Positions 52,978-61,749 of a DNA stretch of 64,000 nucleotides are shown here, one piece after another. The notes under the pieces are model-generated. The model saw nothing but the letters and a program-made list of their open reading frames with translations, was not told the DNA's origin and made no database searches. The DNA is from an uncultured Lachnotalea sp. (GTDB lineage: Bacteria > Bacillota > Clostridia > Lachnospirales > Lachnospiraceae). The DNA lies in the NCBI GenBank assembly GCA_947066815.1, contig CAMSZT010000001.1, forward strand, positions 177,832 to 241,831, written 5' to 3'. Position 1 is the first letter of the stretch. Each line of letters opens with the position of its first letter. Both the position numbers and the translations under genes were made by a program.

Positions 52978-54291
52978 TTATCCTATCACGTCCACCGCGC
53001 AGTAAGGGGTCGTCCAGTACATGGACGAGATCCCAATCCCGTGGGCTTCATCGATGGCATGGATGACTCTCCCGCCGCCGATATAAAGAGCTACATGATA
53101 GATCCTTCCGCCGCTGGCATAAAAGATCAGATCGCCCGGCTCCACACTGTTAAGGGGCACCTGCCGTCCGTCTCCGGCCTGAGCGCCGGAGGTTCTCGAA
53201 AGTCCGTATCCGAAATGCCCCAGAACGCCTCTCGTGAATCCGGAACAGTCCGTGCCGCGGGTCAGGCTGCCGCCGCCCCACACGTAAGGGTTGCCGATAA
53301 ACTGCTTCGCATAGGCTACCACCGCATCCCTTCTGGAGCTCTTCTTCGCCGCCTCGGCTTCCTCCGCACGCCTCTTGGCCTCCTCGATCATCTCCTGCTC
53401 TTCTTCCCGGGAGATGGCCTTGTCAAATTTCACATAGACCTGAACGTACTGCTCCGCCACATATCCGGTGACCGGGTTTCCGTCATCGTCGTCGCCCAGG
53501 GACAGTTTCACAAACCCGTCCGCCTGCTCCACTACCGTGTATTTTTCTCCCGCCCAGAGGGTCGTGATGATGTCGCTCTCCGTGGTGGGCTCGGTGCGCA
53601 CCCTGAGACCTCCCTCCTCCACATACCCGAACATCTTGCCGATCTTCAGCGCAAGCGCCTCGGCCTCGTCACCGGTAACAAAATATTCCGCCTTGATGTA
53701 TCCGTCCACAGAACCGGAATGGATCTTGTACCAGGTCCCGTCCTCCTTCTCCACCGTCTCCTCAATGGTGGCCGCACAGTTGTTGTAGATCTTTCCTAAA
53801 ATCTCTCCCTCCGTGCTGGCCTCGTCACGGATATTCACATAATCGTCATCGCCGTTCACCTGGGAGACCGCCACATCTTTATAAGGAGAGGGCGCTTCCG
53901 TGGGAGATGCCGCCGCCATCTGCACCGCAGCTTGGCTGATCATCCCCTCCGGGCCGGAAGCCGTAACGGATACGTTGGAGGCCGCCGTCAGGGATGCCGC
54001 TCCCACCGCCACCTTGTCCTCCGCTCTTCCCGCCGTTTCCTGATCCAAAGCCCCGGTCTCCGGCGCCTGCGCCGCTCCCGTGGTTTCCGGTTCCTGCGCC
54101 GCCTGAGTTTCCGGCGCCGCAGCCGTTTCCCCCTGTGTCTGTTCTGTTGTATGATCGGAAGAGGCCGACGGCACCGTCCTGGGCGCCACCGTCACCAGGC
54201 TTGTCGCTCCGGGCATGGCATAAGCTGTCATACTCACTGCCATCGCTGCACAGATACACCCCGCTGCAACCAGTTTCCTTGTTCTTCTCAT
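52978..54291 (-). CDS. Secreted NlpC/P60 peptidoglycan hydrolase with two SH3 domains
   Basis: 437 residues. Signal peptide (LVAAGCICAAMAVSMTAYA), a Thr/Ala/Glu-rich linker, two bacterial SH3 domains (DDYVNIRDEASTEGEILGKI and GGLRVRTEPTTESDIITTLW), a short coiled coil, and a C-terminal NlpC/P60 domain with catalytic Cys in GTDCSGFTRG and His in YHVALYIGGGRVIH. It probably cuts the stem peptide of the cell wall. ATG behind TTGGAGG. Paralogue of the next gene. Confidence 0.94.
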   Translation of the reverse strand: MRRTRKLVAAGCICAAMAVSMTAYAMPGATSLVTVAPRTVPSASSDHTTEQTQGETAAAPETQAAQEPETTGAAQAPETGALDQETAGRAEDKVAVGAASLTAASNVSVTASGPEGMISQAAVQMAAASPTEAPSPYKDVAVSQVNGDDDYVNIRDEASTEGEILGKIYNNCAATIEETVEKEDGTWYKIHSGSVDGYIKAEYFVTGDEAEALALKIGKMFGYVEEGGLRVRTEPTTESDIITTLWAGEKYTVVEQADGFVKLSLGDDDDGNPVTGYVAEQYVQVYVKFDKAISREEEQEMIEEAKRRAEEAEAAKKSSRRDAVVAYAKQFIGNPYVWGGGSLTRGTDCSGFTRGVLGHFGYGLSRTSGAQAGDGRQVPLNSVEPGDLIFYASGGRIYHVALYIGGGRVIHAIDEAHGIGISSMYWTTPYCAVDVIG

Positions 54292-54329
54292 AATTTCCTC
54301 CAAATCGCTGCTTTACATTCCCGTCATTT

Positions 54330-54387
54330 ATTACAATTTTGTTACAATCCTGTGATTTATTATAGCAGGCACAGGAAAGCTTGTCAA
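54330..54387 (-). promoter_or_regulatory. Promoter with a WalR-like box for the 52.98-kb NlpC/P60 gene
   Basis: On the minus strand TTGACA (54382-54387), a 17-base spacer and TATAAT (54359-54364). Downstream at 54330-54346 is TGTAAC-AAAAT-TGTAAT, which fits the WalR consensus of two TGTWAH hexamers 5 bases apart. Confidence 0.75.
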
Positions 54388-54433
54388 CCCCGCCGCAAAA
54401 TCGAAGTCCGGCAGACGATCTTATACGATGAAA

Positions 54434-54461
54434 AGCGGTACGGCCTGTCCGCCGTACCGCT
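54434..54461 (-). terminator. Hairpin after the 54.48-kb NlpC/P60 gene
   Basis: AGCGGTACGGC (54434-54444) pairs perfectly with GCCGTACCGCT (54451-54461). On the minus strand a short TTTT follows, making a modest terminator between the two paralogues. Confidence 0.65.
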
Positions 54462-54481
54462 CATACTGCCTATTGATCTTT

Positions 54482-55813
54482 TTAGAAAAGGGATACCGCC
54501 GTATACACCCTCCCTGTATTCAGGCCAGTGATGCCGATTCCCTGAGACTCGTCGATCGCATGGATGATCTGGCCGCCGCCGATATACATGGCCACGTGAT
54601 AGATCCTGGAACCGTTTGCGTAGAAGATCAGGTCTCCGGGCTGCAGTTCACCGACCGAGATCCGTCTGCCCACACCTGCCTGAGAACCGGACGTCCTCGG
54701 AAGGCTGATCCCGAAATTCGCATACACGCCTCTCGTGAAACCGGAGCAGTCCGTGCCGCCGGACAAGCTGTTGCCGCCGTATACATAAGGGCATCCCACG
54801 AACTGCTTCGCGTAAGCCACAACCGCATCCCTGGTAGCATTGGACACTTCCGAAGAAGGTGCCTGGGGTTCGGGCTCCGGAGCCGGGGCCTGGGTTTCAG
54901 GGGCCTGGGTCTCAGGCGCCGCCGTCTCCTGCCTTCCGGAATCTTCATTTCCGGAGGACTCTTCCCTGCGGTTCTCCCGCTCCTGCTCTCTGGCCCTCTC
55001 GAGTTCTTCTTCCGCCTCTCTGGCCTCCTGCTCCAGTCTTTCCTTCTCTTCCTCCATGGCCTTCTCTTCCTCAAGAGAAATGGCCTCGTCAAACTTTACA
55101 TATGTATTCACGTACTCCTTGGCGACATAGCCTGCCACGTCGTTTCCGTCGTCGTCCTGCCCAAGGGAGAGCTTCACAAAATCGTCCTGCTGCTCCGTCA
55201 CGGTGTAGATATCTCCCTGCCACAGGGTATCAATCACGCCGCTCTCGGTGGTAGGCTCCTCTCTCAGCCTCAGGCCGCCCTCGGATACCTCCGCGTAGCT
55301 CTTGCCGATCTCCATGGCAACCTGCTCCGCCTCGTCGCCGGTCACAAAATAATCGGCCTTCATGTATCCCTCTACAGAACCGGATTTGATCTTGTACCAG
55401 TCTCCGTCCTCCGTGGTGATCGTATCCTCGATGGTCGCCGCACAGTTATTATAAATCTTTCCTACCACCTCTGCGTCAGTGTTCGCATCCGTCCGGATGT
55501 TTACATATCCCTCGTCGTCGCCGACCTGGGACACCGCGATATTTTCATAAGGAGAAGGCTCCCTTTCCGGTTCTGCCGCCTGCTGCTCGGGTTCCGCCTG
55601 CGCGGGGGCCGGAGCCGGAGCGCTCTGCAGATAATCCTTTAACTCATCCTCCGGGTTCTCGGTCCCGGCGTAGAAATTGTTCATCGCCACAGAAAGACCT
55701 GCCACCGCAGAATCGATCTCAACCTTGTTTGCCGCCTTTGCGGGAGCCGCTCCCGCTATCATTACAGATGCACATACACAACCTACTGTGACTAAGATCC
55801 TGTTTCTATTCAC
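54482..55813 (-). CDS. Second secreted NlpC/P60 peptidoglycan hydrolase with SH3 domains
   Basis: 443 residues from GTG (55813), eight bases after GGAGG. Signal peptide ending near APAKAA, proline-rich linker (SAPAPAPAQAEPEQQ), two SH3 domains (EGYVNIRTDANTDAEVVGKI, GGLRLREEPTTESGVIDTLW), a long charged helix (EEEKERLEQEAREAEEELER), a second Pro/Glu-rich linker, and NlpC/P60 with GTDCSGFTRGVYANFG and YHVAMYIGGGQIIH. Strongly similar to its neighbour outside the linkers, so a tandem duplication. Confidence 0.94.
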   Translation of the reverse strand: MNRNRILVTVGCVCASVMIAGAAPAKAANKVEIDSAVAGLSVAMNNFYAGTENPEDELKDYLQSAPAPAPAQAEPEQQAAEPEREPSPYENIAVSQVGDDEGYVNIRTDANTDAEVVGKIYNNCAATIEDTITTEDGDWYKIKSGSVEGYMKADYFVTGDEAEQVAMEIGKSYAEVSEGGLRLREEPTTESGVIDTLWQGDIYTVTEQQDDFVKLSLGQDDDGNDVAGYVAKEYVNTYVKFDEAISLEEEKAMEEEKERLEQEAREAEEELERAREQERENRREESSGNEDSGRQETAAPETQAPETQAPAPEPEPQAPSSEVSNATRDAVVAYAKQFVGCPYVYGGNSLSGGTDCSGFTRGVYANFGISLPRTSGSQAGVGRRISVGELQPGDLIFYANGSRIYHVAMYIGGGQIIHAIDESQGIGITGLNTGRVYTAVSLF

Positions 55814-55842
55814 AAATACAACCTCCAGTACTTCCGCCATTT

Positions 55843-55897
55843 GTTACGAATTTGTTACGTCTGTAACCATTATAGCCCCTTAACGGACTGCTGTCAA
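55843..55897 (-). promoter_or_regulatory. Proximal promoter with WalR-like repeat for the 54.48-kb gene
   Basis: On the minus strand TTGACA (55892-55897), 17 bases, TATAAT (55869-55874), followed at 55843-55859 by CGTAAC-AAATT-CGTAAC, the same layout as at the paralogue, with C for T at the first base of each hexamer. Confidence 0.7.
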
Positions 55898-55964
55898 CCG
55901 TTTTTAGACGGAAAATCCATCCACATCTTTCCAAAACAGCCCCGGACCATCTGGTTTTCTTGTC

Positions 55965-56067
55965 ATTTTGTAATAATTTTGTCACATTTTGCGGAGGGCA
56001 GAAAAACCACCGCATGACATAAATTATACCAACTCTATAATACTGTGTCAATTATTTTGTAATAATT
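55965..56067 (-). promoter_or_regulatory. Distal promoter flanked by a 15-base direct repeat
   Basis: A second TTGACA (56046-56051), 17 bases, TATAAT (56023-56028) lies 150 bases further upstream, also leftward. The sequence AAATTATTACAAAAT occurs just before it (56053-56067) and again at 55965-55979. An unknown regulator site is possible. Confidence 0.6.
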
Positions 56068-56113
56068 TCTTGGATCCTCCGTCCCCGGCCAGAGGAAAGC
56101 CCGCGCCCGCCGC

Positions 56114-57682
56114 CTATCCGCAGAGGACTCTTACCGTCCGGCAGACGGTATCCGCCGCCGATCCGTCACTGTGGATCCGGTAAAATTCAACGACCGCTTC
56201 CCGGCCCTCAAAACGGATCGCCGCAAATTTGTTTTCTGCAGCCGCGGCTCCGGTCCCTCCCATTCCCAGGACCGTGACAGGCCGCATGTCCTGCAGGGTG
56301 ACCGTCTGTTCAGACGACGCCGGATAGCTGACCCTGGCCAGAAACGATCTGTGTTTATGCCCGTGGAGCAGCAATCGGACATCGTACTTTACCAGCCAGT
56401 TCATCAGACGGTCCGCATCGTATACCGCACTGCTGGCCCGGGTCACATCGATCACTTCCGTATAGCAGACAGGCAGATAATGATGGTGCATCATCGCGAT
56501 ACGGATCGAGTTTTGGCATCCGGTGCGGTTCCACCCCATCTCCTCCGCAACAAAATCCAATTGTTCCTGGGACAGATACCAGTGGCCCTCAAAATTGGGA
56601 TATTGCTGGAGCATCAGGCTGTTCAGAGCCGCGATCTCAAGAAGGTGTCCAGACGAAAGTAATAATTTCCTGCCGCCCGCAAAAAACCGGTTTGGATCTG
56701 TCTTGTAGACCGACTGGTAAAAATCAGAAAAACCGGCTGCATTTTTTAGTCTGTCAGAAATGAATGCCGGTTCCGCACCACGGGGCAGGTCTTTCGCCTC
56801 CCACGCAAAATCATGATTCCCCGGACAGATCAAAATATTCTCGGAATTTAAGCCGGGGATCTCGGAATTCAGGTCCTTGAGCAGCCGCTTTGCATTTTGA
56901 AACCCGGCCTTTTCCGCCCGGGACGTGATATCCCCGGAGATCAAAAGGCCCGCAATTTTGCGCCCGTCGATGCTTTTCACGATATGCTGTGCCAATGTCT
57001 CGCGGATCTTCCCCCGTTCCATCTCAAACACAGGATCCGCAAGATGCAGATCGGACAGCCAGAGGAGCGTATCGCCGGACGGCTGGCAGTATCGCGCGCT
57101 GAAATGAGCCGGCTGGATAAAATCGGAACTTAAAAGTATGATCTCATTGCTGCGGTCGGAAACCCTGGCCCTGCGGATAAACCACACGGTACGGTCCTGC
57201 TGGATCAGCTCGCGGACAGAGTATATTTTTTTGTTGTCAAATCTGCCGTAATCGACGTTTTCATCACAAAACAGGGATCTACAGTCCACATAGGAAAATC
57301 CGGTCAGATCCGCCTCACTGCCAGATCCGATCTTCGTAAACTTAAACCAGGCGTAATATTCCTGATCGCAATAATACTCCGGCGTTTTTTCTTTTTCCGG
57401 CGACGGGATCTTTTCTTCGGTCTTTATTTTAATGTCTTCACAGACTGCCTCATACACGAGATCCTGTCCGGAATCGACCAGAAAGATCTTGAGAGGCTTC
57501 GATTCCGCTTTCACTCTCAGCGAGGCAAATTCATCCACCGGTGTCTTTTCATTCCCTTTTTTCCACCAGGCCCACCATACATACCCATATTTCTTTATAA
57601 CGGCTGCATGCTTTTCGATCGTCTCGTTTTCTGCCGTGACCAGATCCCGAAAGCGAAGGATCACGGTCTCAAAATCCGCCAT
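56114..57682 (-). CDS. Metallophosphoesterase with an unrecognised Trp-rich N-terminal domain
   Basis: 522 residues without signal peptide or membrane span. Residues about 205-480 form a calcineurin-type phosphoesterase with all metal motifs: WLSDLHL, LLISGDIT, CPGNHDF, AMMHHHY and LLHGHKH. Residues 1-195 contain YGYVWWAWWKKGNEKTPVDE, EYYAWFKFTKIGSG and IRRARVSDRSNEI, a domain I do not recognise, perhaps a binding or PUA-like module. No partner gene is adjacent. Its job could be nucleotide, nucleic-acid or lipid phosphoester cleavage. Confidence 0.8.
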   Translation of the reverse strand: MADFETVILRFRDLVTAENETIEKHAAVIKKYGYVWWAWWKKGNEKTPVDEFASLRVKAESKPLKIFLVDSGQDLVYEAVCEDIKIKTEEKIPSPEKEKTPEYYCDQEYYAWFKFTKIGSGSEADLTGFSYVDCRSLFCDENVDYGRFDNKKIYSVRELIQQDRTVWFIRRARVSDRSNEIILLSSDFIQPAHFSARYCQPSGDTLLWLSDLHLADPVFEMERGKIRETLAQHIVKSIDGRKIAGLLISGDITSRAEKAGFQNAKRLLKDLNSEIPGLNSENILICPGNHDFAWEAKDLPRGAEPAFISDRLKNAAGFSDFYQSVYKTDPNRFFAGGRKLLLSSGHLLEIAALNSLMLQQYPNFEGHWYLSQEQLDFVAEEMGWNRTGCQNSIRIAMMHHHYLPVCYTEVIDVTRASSAVYDADRLMNWLVKYDVRLLLHGHKHRSFLARVSYPASSEQTVTLQDMRPVTVLGMGGTGAAAAENKFAAIRFEGREAVVEFYRIHSDGSAADTVCRTVRVLCG

Positions 57683-57712
57683 CTTATCCTCACCTCACTA
57701 TCACAGATCACT

Positions 57713-57777
57713 CAGATAATTGCGAAACATAAAATTGCGAGAATATTCGACAAGCTTTTGAGTTTCGCAATCGCCTA
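57713..57777. mobile_element. Palindromic miniature element, short form
   Basis: Ends ATTGCGAAAC (57719-57728) and GTTTCGCAAT (57762-57771) are perfect inverses, centred on GAATATTC, and match the ends of the element at 18565. It is bounded by the 10-base direct repeat ACAGATCACT at 57703-57712 and 57778-57787. It appears to be an internal-deletion form of the longer element. Confidence 0.78.
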
Positions 57778-57873
57778 ACAGATCACTGAAATCGTCAAGT
57801 TTCGCATCTCTTCTATTCTATCGCATCCTGTCGTTTTTTGTCTATCTGTTTCTGCTTAAAAATCAGAGATCCG

Positions 57874-57954
57874 CAAAATCTGCCTATCGTCTGCTACAAG
57901 CGGCTGTTCCCTGCCAGAGACAGAATCCACTCTTTCAACCGCACAGGCGGAAAA
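57874..57954. repeat. Structured intergenic repeat, family 1, copy D (half)
   Basis: Matches only the right half of copy A: CAAAATCTGCCTATCGTCTG, then GGCTGTTCCCTG, AGACAGAATC and AACCGCACAGG. The left half is absent, so the stems cannot form. The rest of the 57683-58046 gap holds the miniature element and no other recognisable feature. Confidence 0.7.
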
Positions 57955-58046
57955 GCTTTTCTATACGATGGCGAAGGCATCCGCCCGCCTCCCGGTGTTC
58001 GGATGCCTTCACATGCCCGCTGTTTCGACCTTGCTTCTTTATGAAA

Positions 58047-61000
58047 CTACTTTTTTATGAAACTCCTGTCTGTCTTTCCGGGAGCCGCGCCGCCTTTTTC
58101 CACCAGGCGGACCTCAACGGCCTCCAGGCGCTTCGCGAAGCCCTCGCTGCCGGCGCTCTCCCCGTTTTTCGCCCAGTCAAGCCATCCGTAGCTCTGGACA
58201 TGGACCCGGTAGTAGATGTCGTACCGCTCCGCGGCCTCCCCGGTCAGCTCGATCCGGACCGCTTCCAGCCGCTTGGATTTCCCGGTGGTCCCGCTGAGGG
58301 CGCCGTCCTGCTTCCAATCCTTCTCCCAGCCAAAGGACTGGACATGAGAGCGGTAGCGGACGCCGCCGGAAACTCCCGGGTCTGCAAGCCGAAGCTCCAG
58401 GGCCTCCAGACGTTTGGCCTTTCCCTCTGTTCCGGCTCTCTGCCCGTTGCTCGCCCAGTCCATCCAGTCGTAGCTCTGGACATGGGTGCGGTAGTTGATC
58501 CCGGTGGTCTGCCCCTTTTTCACAAAAGCATTCCGGCTGTTTCCGGGAGCCGCGCTTCCCTTTTTCACCAGCCGCACCTCGATAGCCTCCATCCGCTTCG
58601 CGAGGCCCTCGCTCCCCGCACTCTGTCCGTTCTTCGCCCAGCCCAGCCATCCGTAGCTCTGGACGTAGGCCCGGTAATACACGTCATACTTTTCCGCCAG
58701 CCCGTCCGTCAGTTGGATCTGAATGGCCTCCAGCCGCTTCTTCTTTCCGGTGGTCCCACTGACCTCATCGTCCTGCTTCCACCCCTCTTCCCAGCCAAGG
58801 GACTGGATATGGGTCCGGTACCGGATGTTTCCGGAGACCCCGGGATCCTCGATCTTCATACGGAGGGCCTCCAACCGCTTCGACTGGTGCATGGTGCCGC
58901 TGACGCCGCCGTTTTCCGTCCAGTCCTTTTCCCAGCCCAGGGACTGGATGTGGGACTGATACTGAAGCTTCGCCGTCATGCCGGCCTCCGATACGGTGTA
59001 GGAGCCGTTTCCGTTCTCCTTCAGGGTATACCCCTCCGCCGCCGTCAGCAAGATGCCGGTGTGGCCGTCCGCATCCAGCGAGAAGGTTTTCTCCCCGCTC
59101 ACCTTCGCCGTCAGGCCGTCCCTGAGGACGATCACGGTCCCTCCGTTCTCCACCGCGTCCACGGCCTCCTGCAGGGTATCATAGCCTGTTTCCCCCACGA
59201 GGGCCGCCGCATCCGCATTCAGGGAGATCGTAAAGGGGCTGAAGCCGTGCCTCGTCACGAAGGTCAAAAGACCGTCCCTGTTTGCTTTACTTCTATAATA
59301 ATAGGTGCCGTCCGCCGCCCGGTGCTTCACATACACCGTCGTGCCATCCTCCGTGATAAAACCCCGGGGAAGGGTCACGCGGACCTCGGTCTCCTTCACG
59401 TCCGCCTTTTTTGCCGCCCCGTACTGGACCGCATTCCGGCCGCTTCCGCTCAGAATGATGCCGCCGGCGTCCTCCGCCGTGGAGGCCACCACCCGGACCT
59501 TCGGCGTGATGTCCATGGAGAGGGACTTGTCCGCCCCGGATCCTCTGTAATCCTTCAGCGCGATATCCAGGTAGCCCTGCACATACACGCGGATCTCCTC
59601 CTCTGCCGCGTGCAGTTCTTTTTTTGCCTGCTCGACCGCGTTTCCCCTGTCATTGCCGAGGATCGCCCCGAACCGCTCCTGAAGCCATTCATCAAAGCCT
59701 TTCAGGGCCACGCTCCCCGCCGCCTGCTTTGCTCCCGCGTCGGTCACTGCTCCCGCGTCGACCTCCGGTGCGCTGACCGCGGCGTCTGTCAGAAGCTCAT
59801 AGCGGATCTTGTTCTCCGCACAATATTTCTCTGCATAGGAATCTTTATGGACACCGAGGACCAGCTTTGTCAGGTCGCAGCCCTCAAAGGCGGCTTTGTC
59901 TATGGCCGCCACGCTGGCCGGGATGTCCAGCCGCTCCAGGCCGGTGCAGTTGTAGAAGGTGCAGTAGCCGATGCTCTCCAGGCCCTCCTCCAAAAGCACC
60001 TTTTTCAGGCCGCGGCAGTTGTAGAAGGTACCGTCGAGCTCTCTGACCGTGCCCGGGATCCGGATCTCCTCCAGGCTCAGGCAGTCCCCAAAAGTGACAC
60101 ACAGGATGTTGTCGATCCCTGTCTTCGGCAGATCGATCTCCTTCAGTTTTACGCACTCGCCAAAGGTCTGCTCCCCCTCCAGTATCACGGTGTCATGGAT
60201 AGAAACCCTCTCCAGGCCGGCGCACTCTGCGAAGGCCAGCCACCGGACGGTCGCCCGCTCCGGGACCGCAAGCTCGGTCAGGCTTTCACACCCGCGGAAG
60301 GATCCGTTGCCGATGTCGATCCCTGCGGGAAACCGCACCGTCTTTAGCGCCGTGCAGTCGGAAAATGCACCCGTTCCGATCTCCTTGACACTATCGGGAA
60401 GGACAAGCGCTTCCAGGGCCGTACATGCGGTAAAGGCCCCCTCGTCGATGACCTCCACCCCCTTCGGCAGCGTGACCCGGACAACCGGCGTTTCGGCCAG
60501 AGCACTATAGCCGATCCGCCTGACTTTTCCCGGCACCGTAAGCTCCGTCAGCCCGCTTTCCTCAAAGGCACAGTTCCCGATGCTCTCCAGGCTCTCCGGC
60601 AGACGGATCTGCGTCAGCCCTTTACAGCCATAGAACAGGCCCTCGATGCTTTTTAACCCTTCCGGCAGCGTCACCGTCGTTAATTTGCTGCAGTTCGCAA
60701 AAGGAAATCTCGCCGCGGACTCCTTGACAGGAAAGCGGAATTCCTTCTCATCGTACTCCCCCTCAACGGTCTCTGTAAAAACCGCCGCCAGATAGGTGGT
60801 CGGGACCGTAAGCGCCGTCAGGTTCTCAAAGGACGGCTTCACCTGCGCCGGGTCCGCCGTGGAGGTACCCATATTTTCCGGGTCGAAATAGGACAGGTAC
60901 CTCACGCCCTCCCCGATGACCAGCTCCGTCACCCGGCTCCTGTCCGCCTCCGGGATCTTCCCAAAATCCACGATCCCTGTCTCGTCGATCACCATTTTAC

Positions 61001-61724
61001 TGCCGGTCAGGGTATAGTTTACCGTCACAAAGGGCTGCTTCCCCGTACCCTCGGGAGCCGCGGCCCCCTTCGCCATAAGCTGGATCTGGATGCCCTTCAC
61101 TTCTTTCCCTTCGCTTCCCGCATCCTCCCCGTTCTTCGCCCAGCCGAGCCAGCCATACCCCCGCACGTTGACGCGGTAATAGACATCGTACTGAGTCTCC
61201 ATCTCTTCTGTCAGACGGATCCGGACAGCTTCCAGCCGCCTGGCCTGACCTGCGGTTCCCGCCATTGCTCCATCTTTACACCAGGGCTGCCAGCCATAGC
61301 CCTGCACAGAGCTCTGGTACTCGATGCTCCCGGTGACCGCAGCCCCCTCCAGGCAGATGTTGACGGCTTCCAGCCGCTCGTTTTCACTCCCCGCCTCGGC
61401 TGCGGCTCCGTCCTGCTTCCAGTCCATCCAGCCGGTATACATGGGATCGGGACTGGCCGTTATTCCGAAAAACACCTTGTACTTCACATGGACCGTGTCC
61501 TGGGCCGGCGTGACGCCGGTATCCGCCGCCGGTCCGCCTTCATCTGCCGCATTTTCTCCGTCTGCCGCACCTCCTCTGTCTGCCCTGTCTCCTCTGTCTT
61601 CCGTACTTTCTCCGTCTGCTGCCGCCGGTCCGCCGGTGTCCTCTCCCGCCGCAAGCGCCATGCCTCCGAGCAGTTGGCACAGCAGCGCCGCGGTCAGAAG
61701 GATCCCCAAAAATCTTCGTTTCAT
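58047..61724 (-). CDS. Giant secreted protein with ChW repeats and BspA-type leucine-rich repeats
   Basis: 1225 residues. Signal peptide (FLGILLTAALLCQLLGGMAL), an acidic low-complexity linker, three ChW repeats (GWMDWKQDG, GYGWQPWCKDG, GYGWLGWAKNG), then about 12 BspA-like LRR_5 units (for example LTEIDLP-like blocks such as LKEIDLPKTG and ALKTVRFPAGI), a middle region, and six ChW repeats arranged as two triplets (QSLGWEKDW, QSLGWEEGW, QSYGWLGW and QSYDWMDW, QSFGWEKDW, QSYGWLDW). No LPxTG or C-terminal membrane anchor. ATG behind GGAGG. Probably cell-surface adhesion or substrate binding. Confidence 0.92.
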   Translation of the reverse strand: MKRRFLGILLTAALLCQLLGGMALAAGEDTGGPAAADGESTEDRGDRADRGGAADGENAADEGGPAADTGVTPAQDTVHVKYKVFFGITASPDPMYTGWMDWKQDGAAAEAGSENERLEAVNICLEGAAVTGSIEYQSSVQGYGWQPWCKDGAMAGTAGQARRLEAVRIRLTEEMETQYDVYYRVNVRGYGWLGWAKNGEDAGSEGKEVKGIQIQLMAKGAAAPEGTGKQPFVTVNYTLTGSKMVIDETGIVDFGKIPEADRSRVTELVIGEGVRYLSYFDPENMGTSTADPAQVKPSFENLTALTVPTTYLAAVFTETVEGEYDEKEFRFPVKESAARFPFANCSKLTTVTLPEGLKSIEGLFYGCKGLTQIRLPESLESIGNCAFEESGLTELTVPGKVRRIGYSALAETPVVRVTLPKGVEVIDEGAFTACTALEALVLPDSVKEIGTGAFSDCTALKTVRFPAGIDIGNGSFRGCESLTELAVPERATVRWLAFAECAGLERVSIHDTVILEGEQTFGECVKLKEIDLPKTGIDNILCVTFGDCLSLEEIRIPGTVRELDGTFYNCRGLKKVLLEEGLESIGYCTFYNCTGLERLDIPASVAAIDKAAFEGCDLTKLVLGVHKDSYAEKYCAENKIRYELLTDAAVSAPEVDAGAVTDAGAKQAAGSVALKGFDEWLQERFGAILGNDRGNAVEQAKKELHAAEEEIRVYVQGYLDIALKDYRGSGADKSLSMDITPKVRVVASTAEDAGGIILSGSGRNAVQYGAAKKADVKETEVRVTLPRGFITEDGTTVYVKHRAADGTYYYRSKANRDGLLTFVTRHGFSPFTISLNADAAALVGETGYDTLQEAVDAVENGGTVIVLRDGLTAKVSGEKTFSLDADGHTGILLTAAEGYTLKENGNGSYTVSEAGMTAKLQYQSHIQSLGWEKDWTENGGVSGTMHQSKRLEALRMKIEDPGVSGNIRYRTHIQSLGWEEGWKQDDEVSGTTGKKKRLEAIQIQLTDGLAEKYDVYYRAYVQSYGWLGWAKNGQSAGSEGLAKRMEAIEVRLVKKGSAAPGNSRNAFVKKGQTTGINYRTHVQSYDWMDWASNGQRAGTEGKAKRLEALELRLADPGVSGGVRYRSHVQSFGWEKDWKQDGALSGTTGKSKRLEAVRIELTGEAAERYDIYYRVHVQSYGWLDWAKNGESAGSEGFAKRLEAVEVRLVEKGGAAPGKTDRSFIKK

Positions 61725-61749
61725 CCTATTCCTCCTTGTCTTTTTCCTT

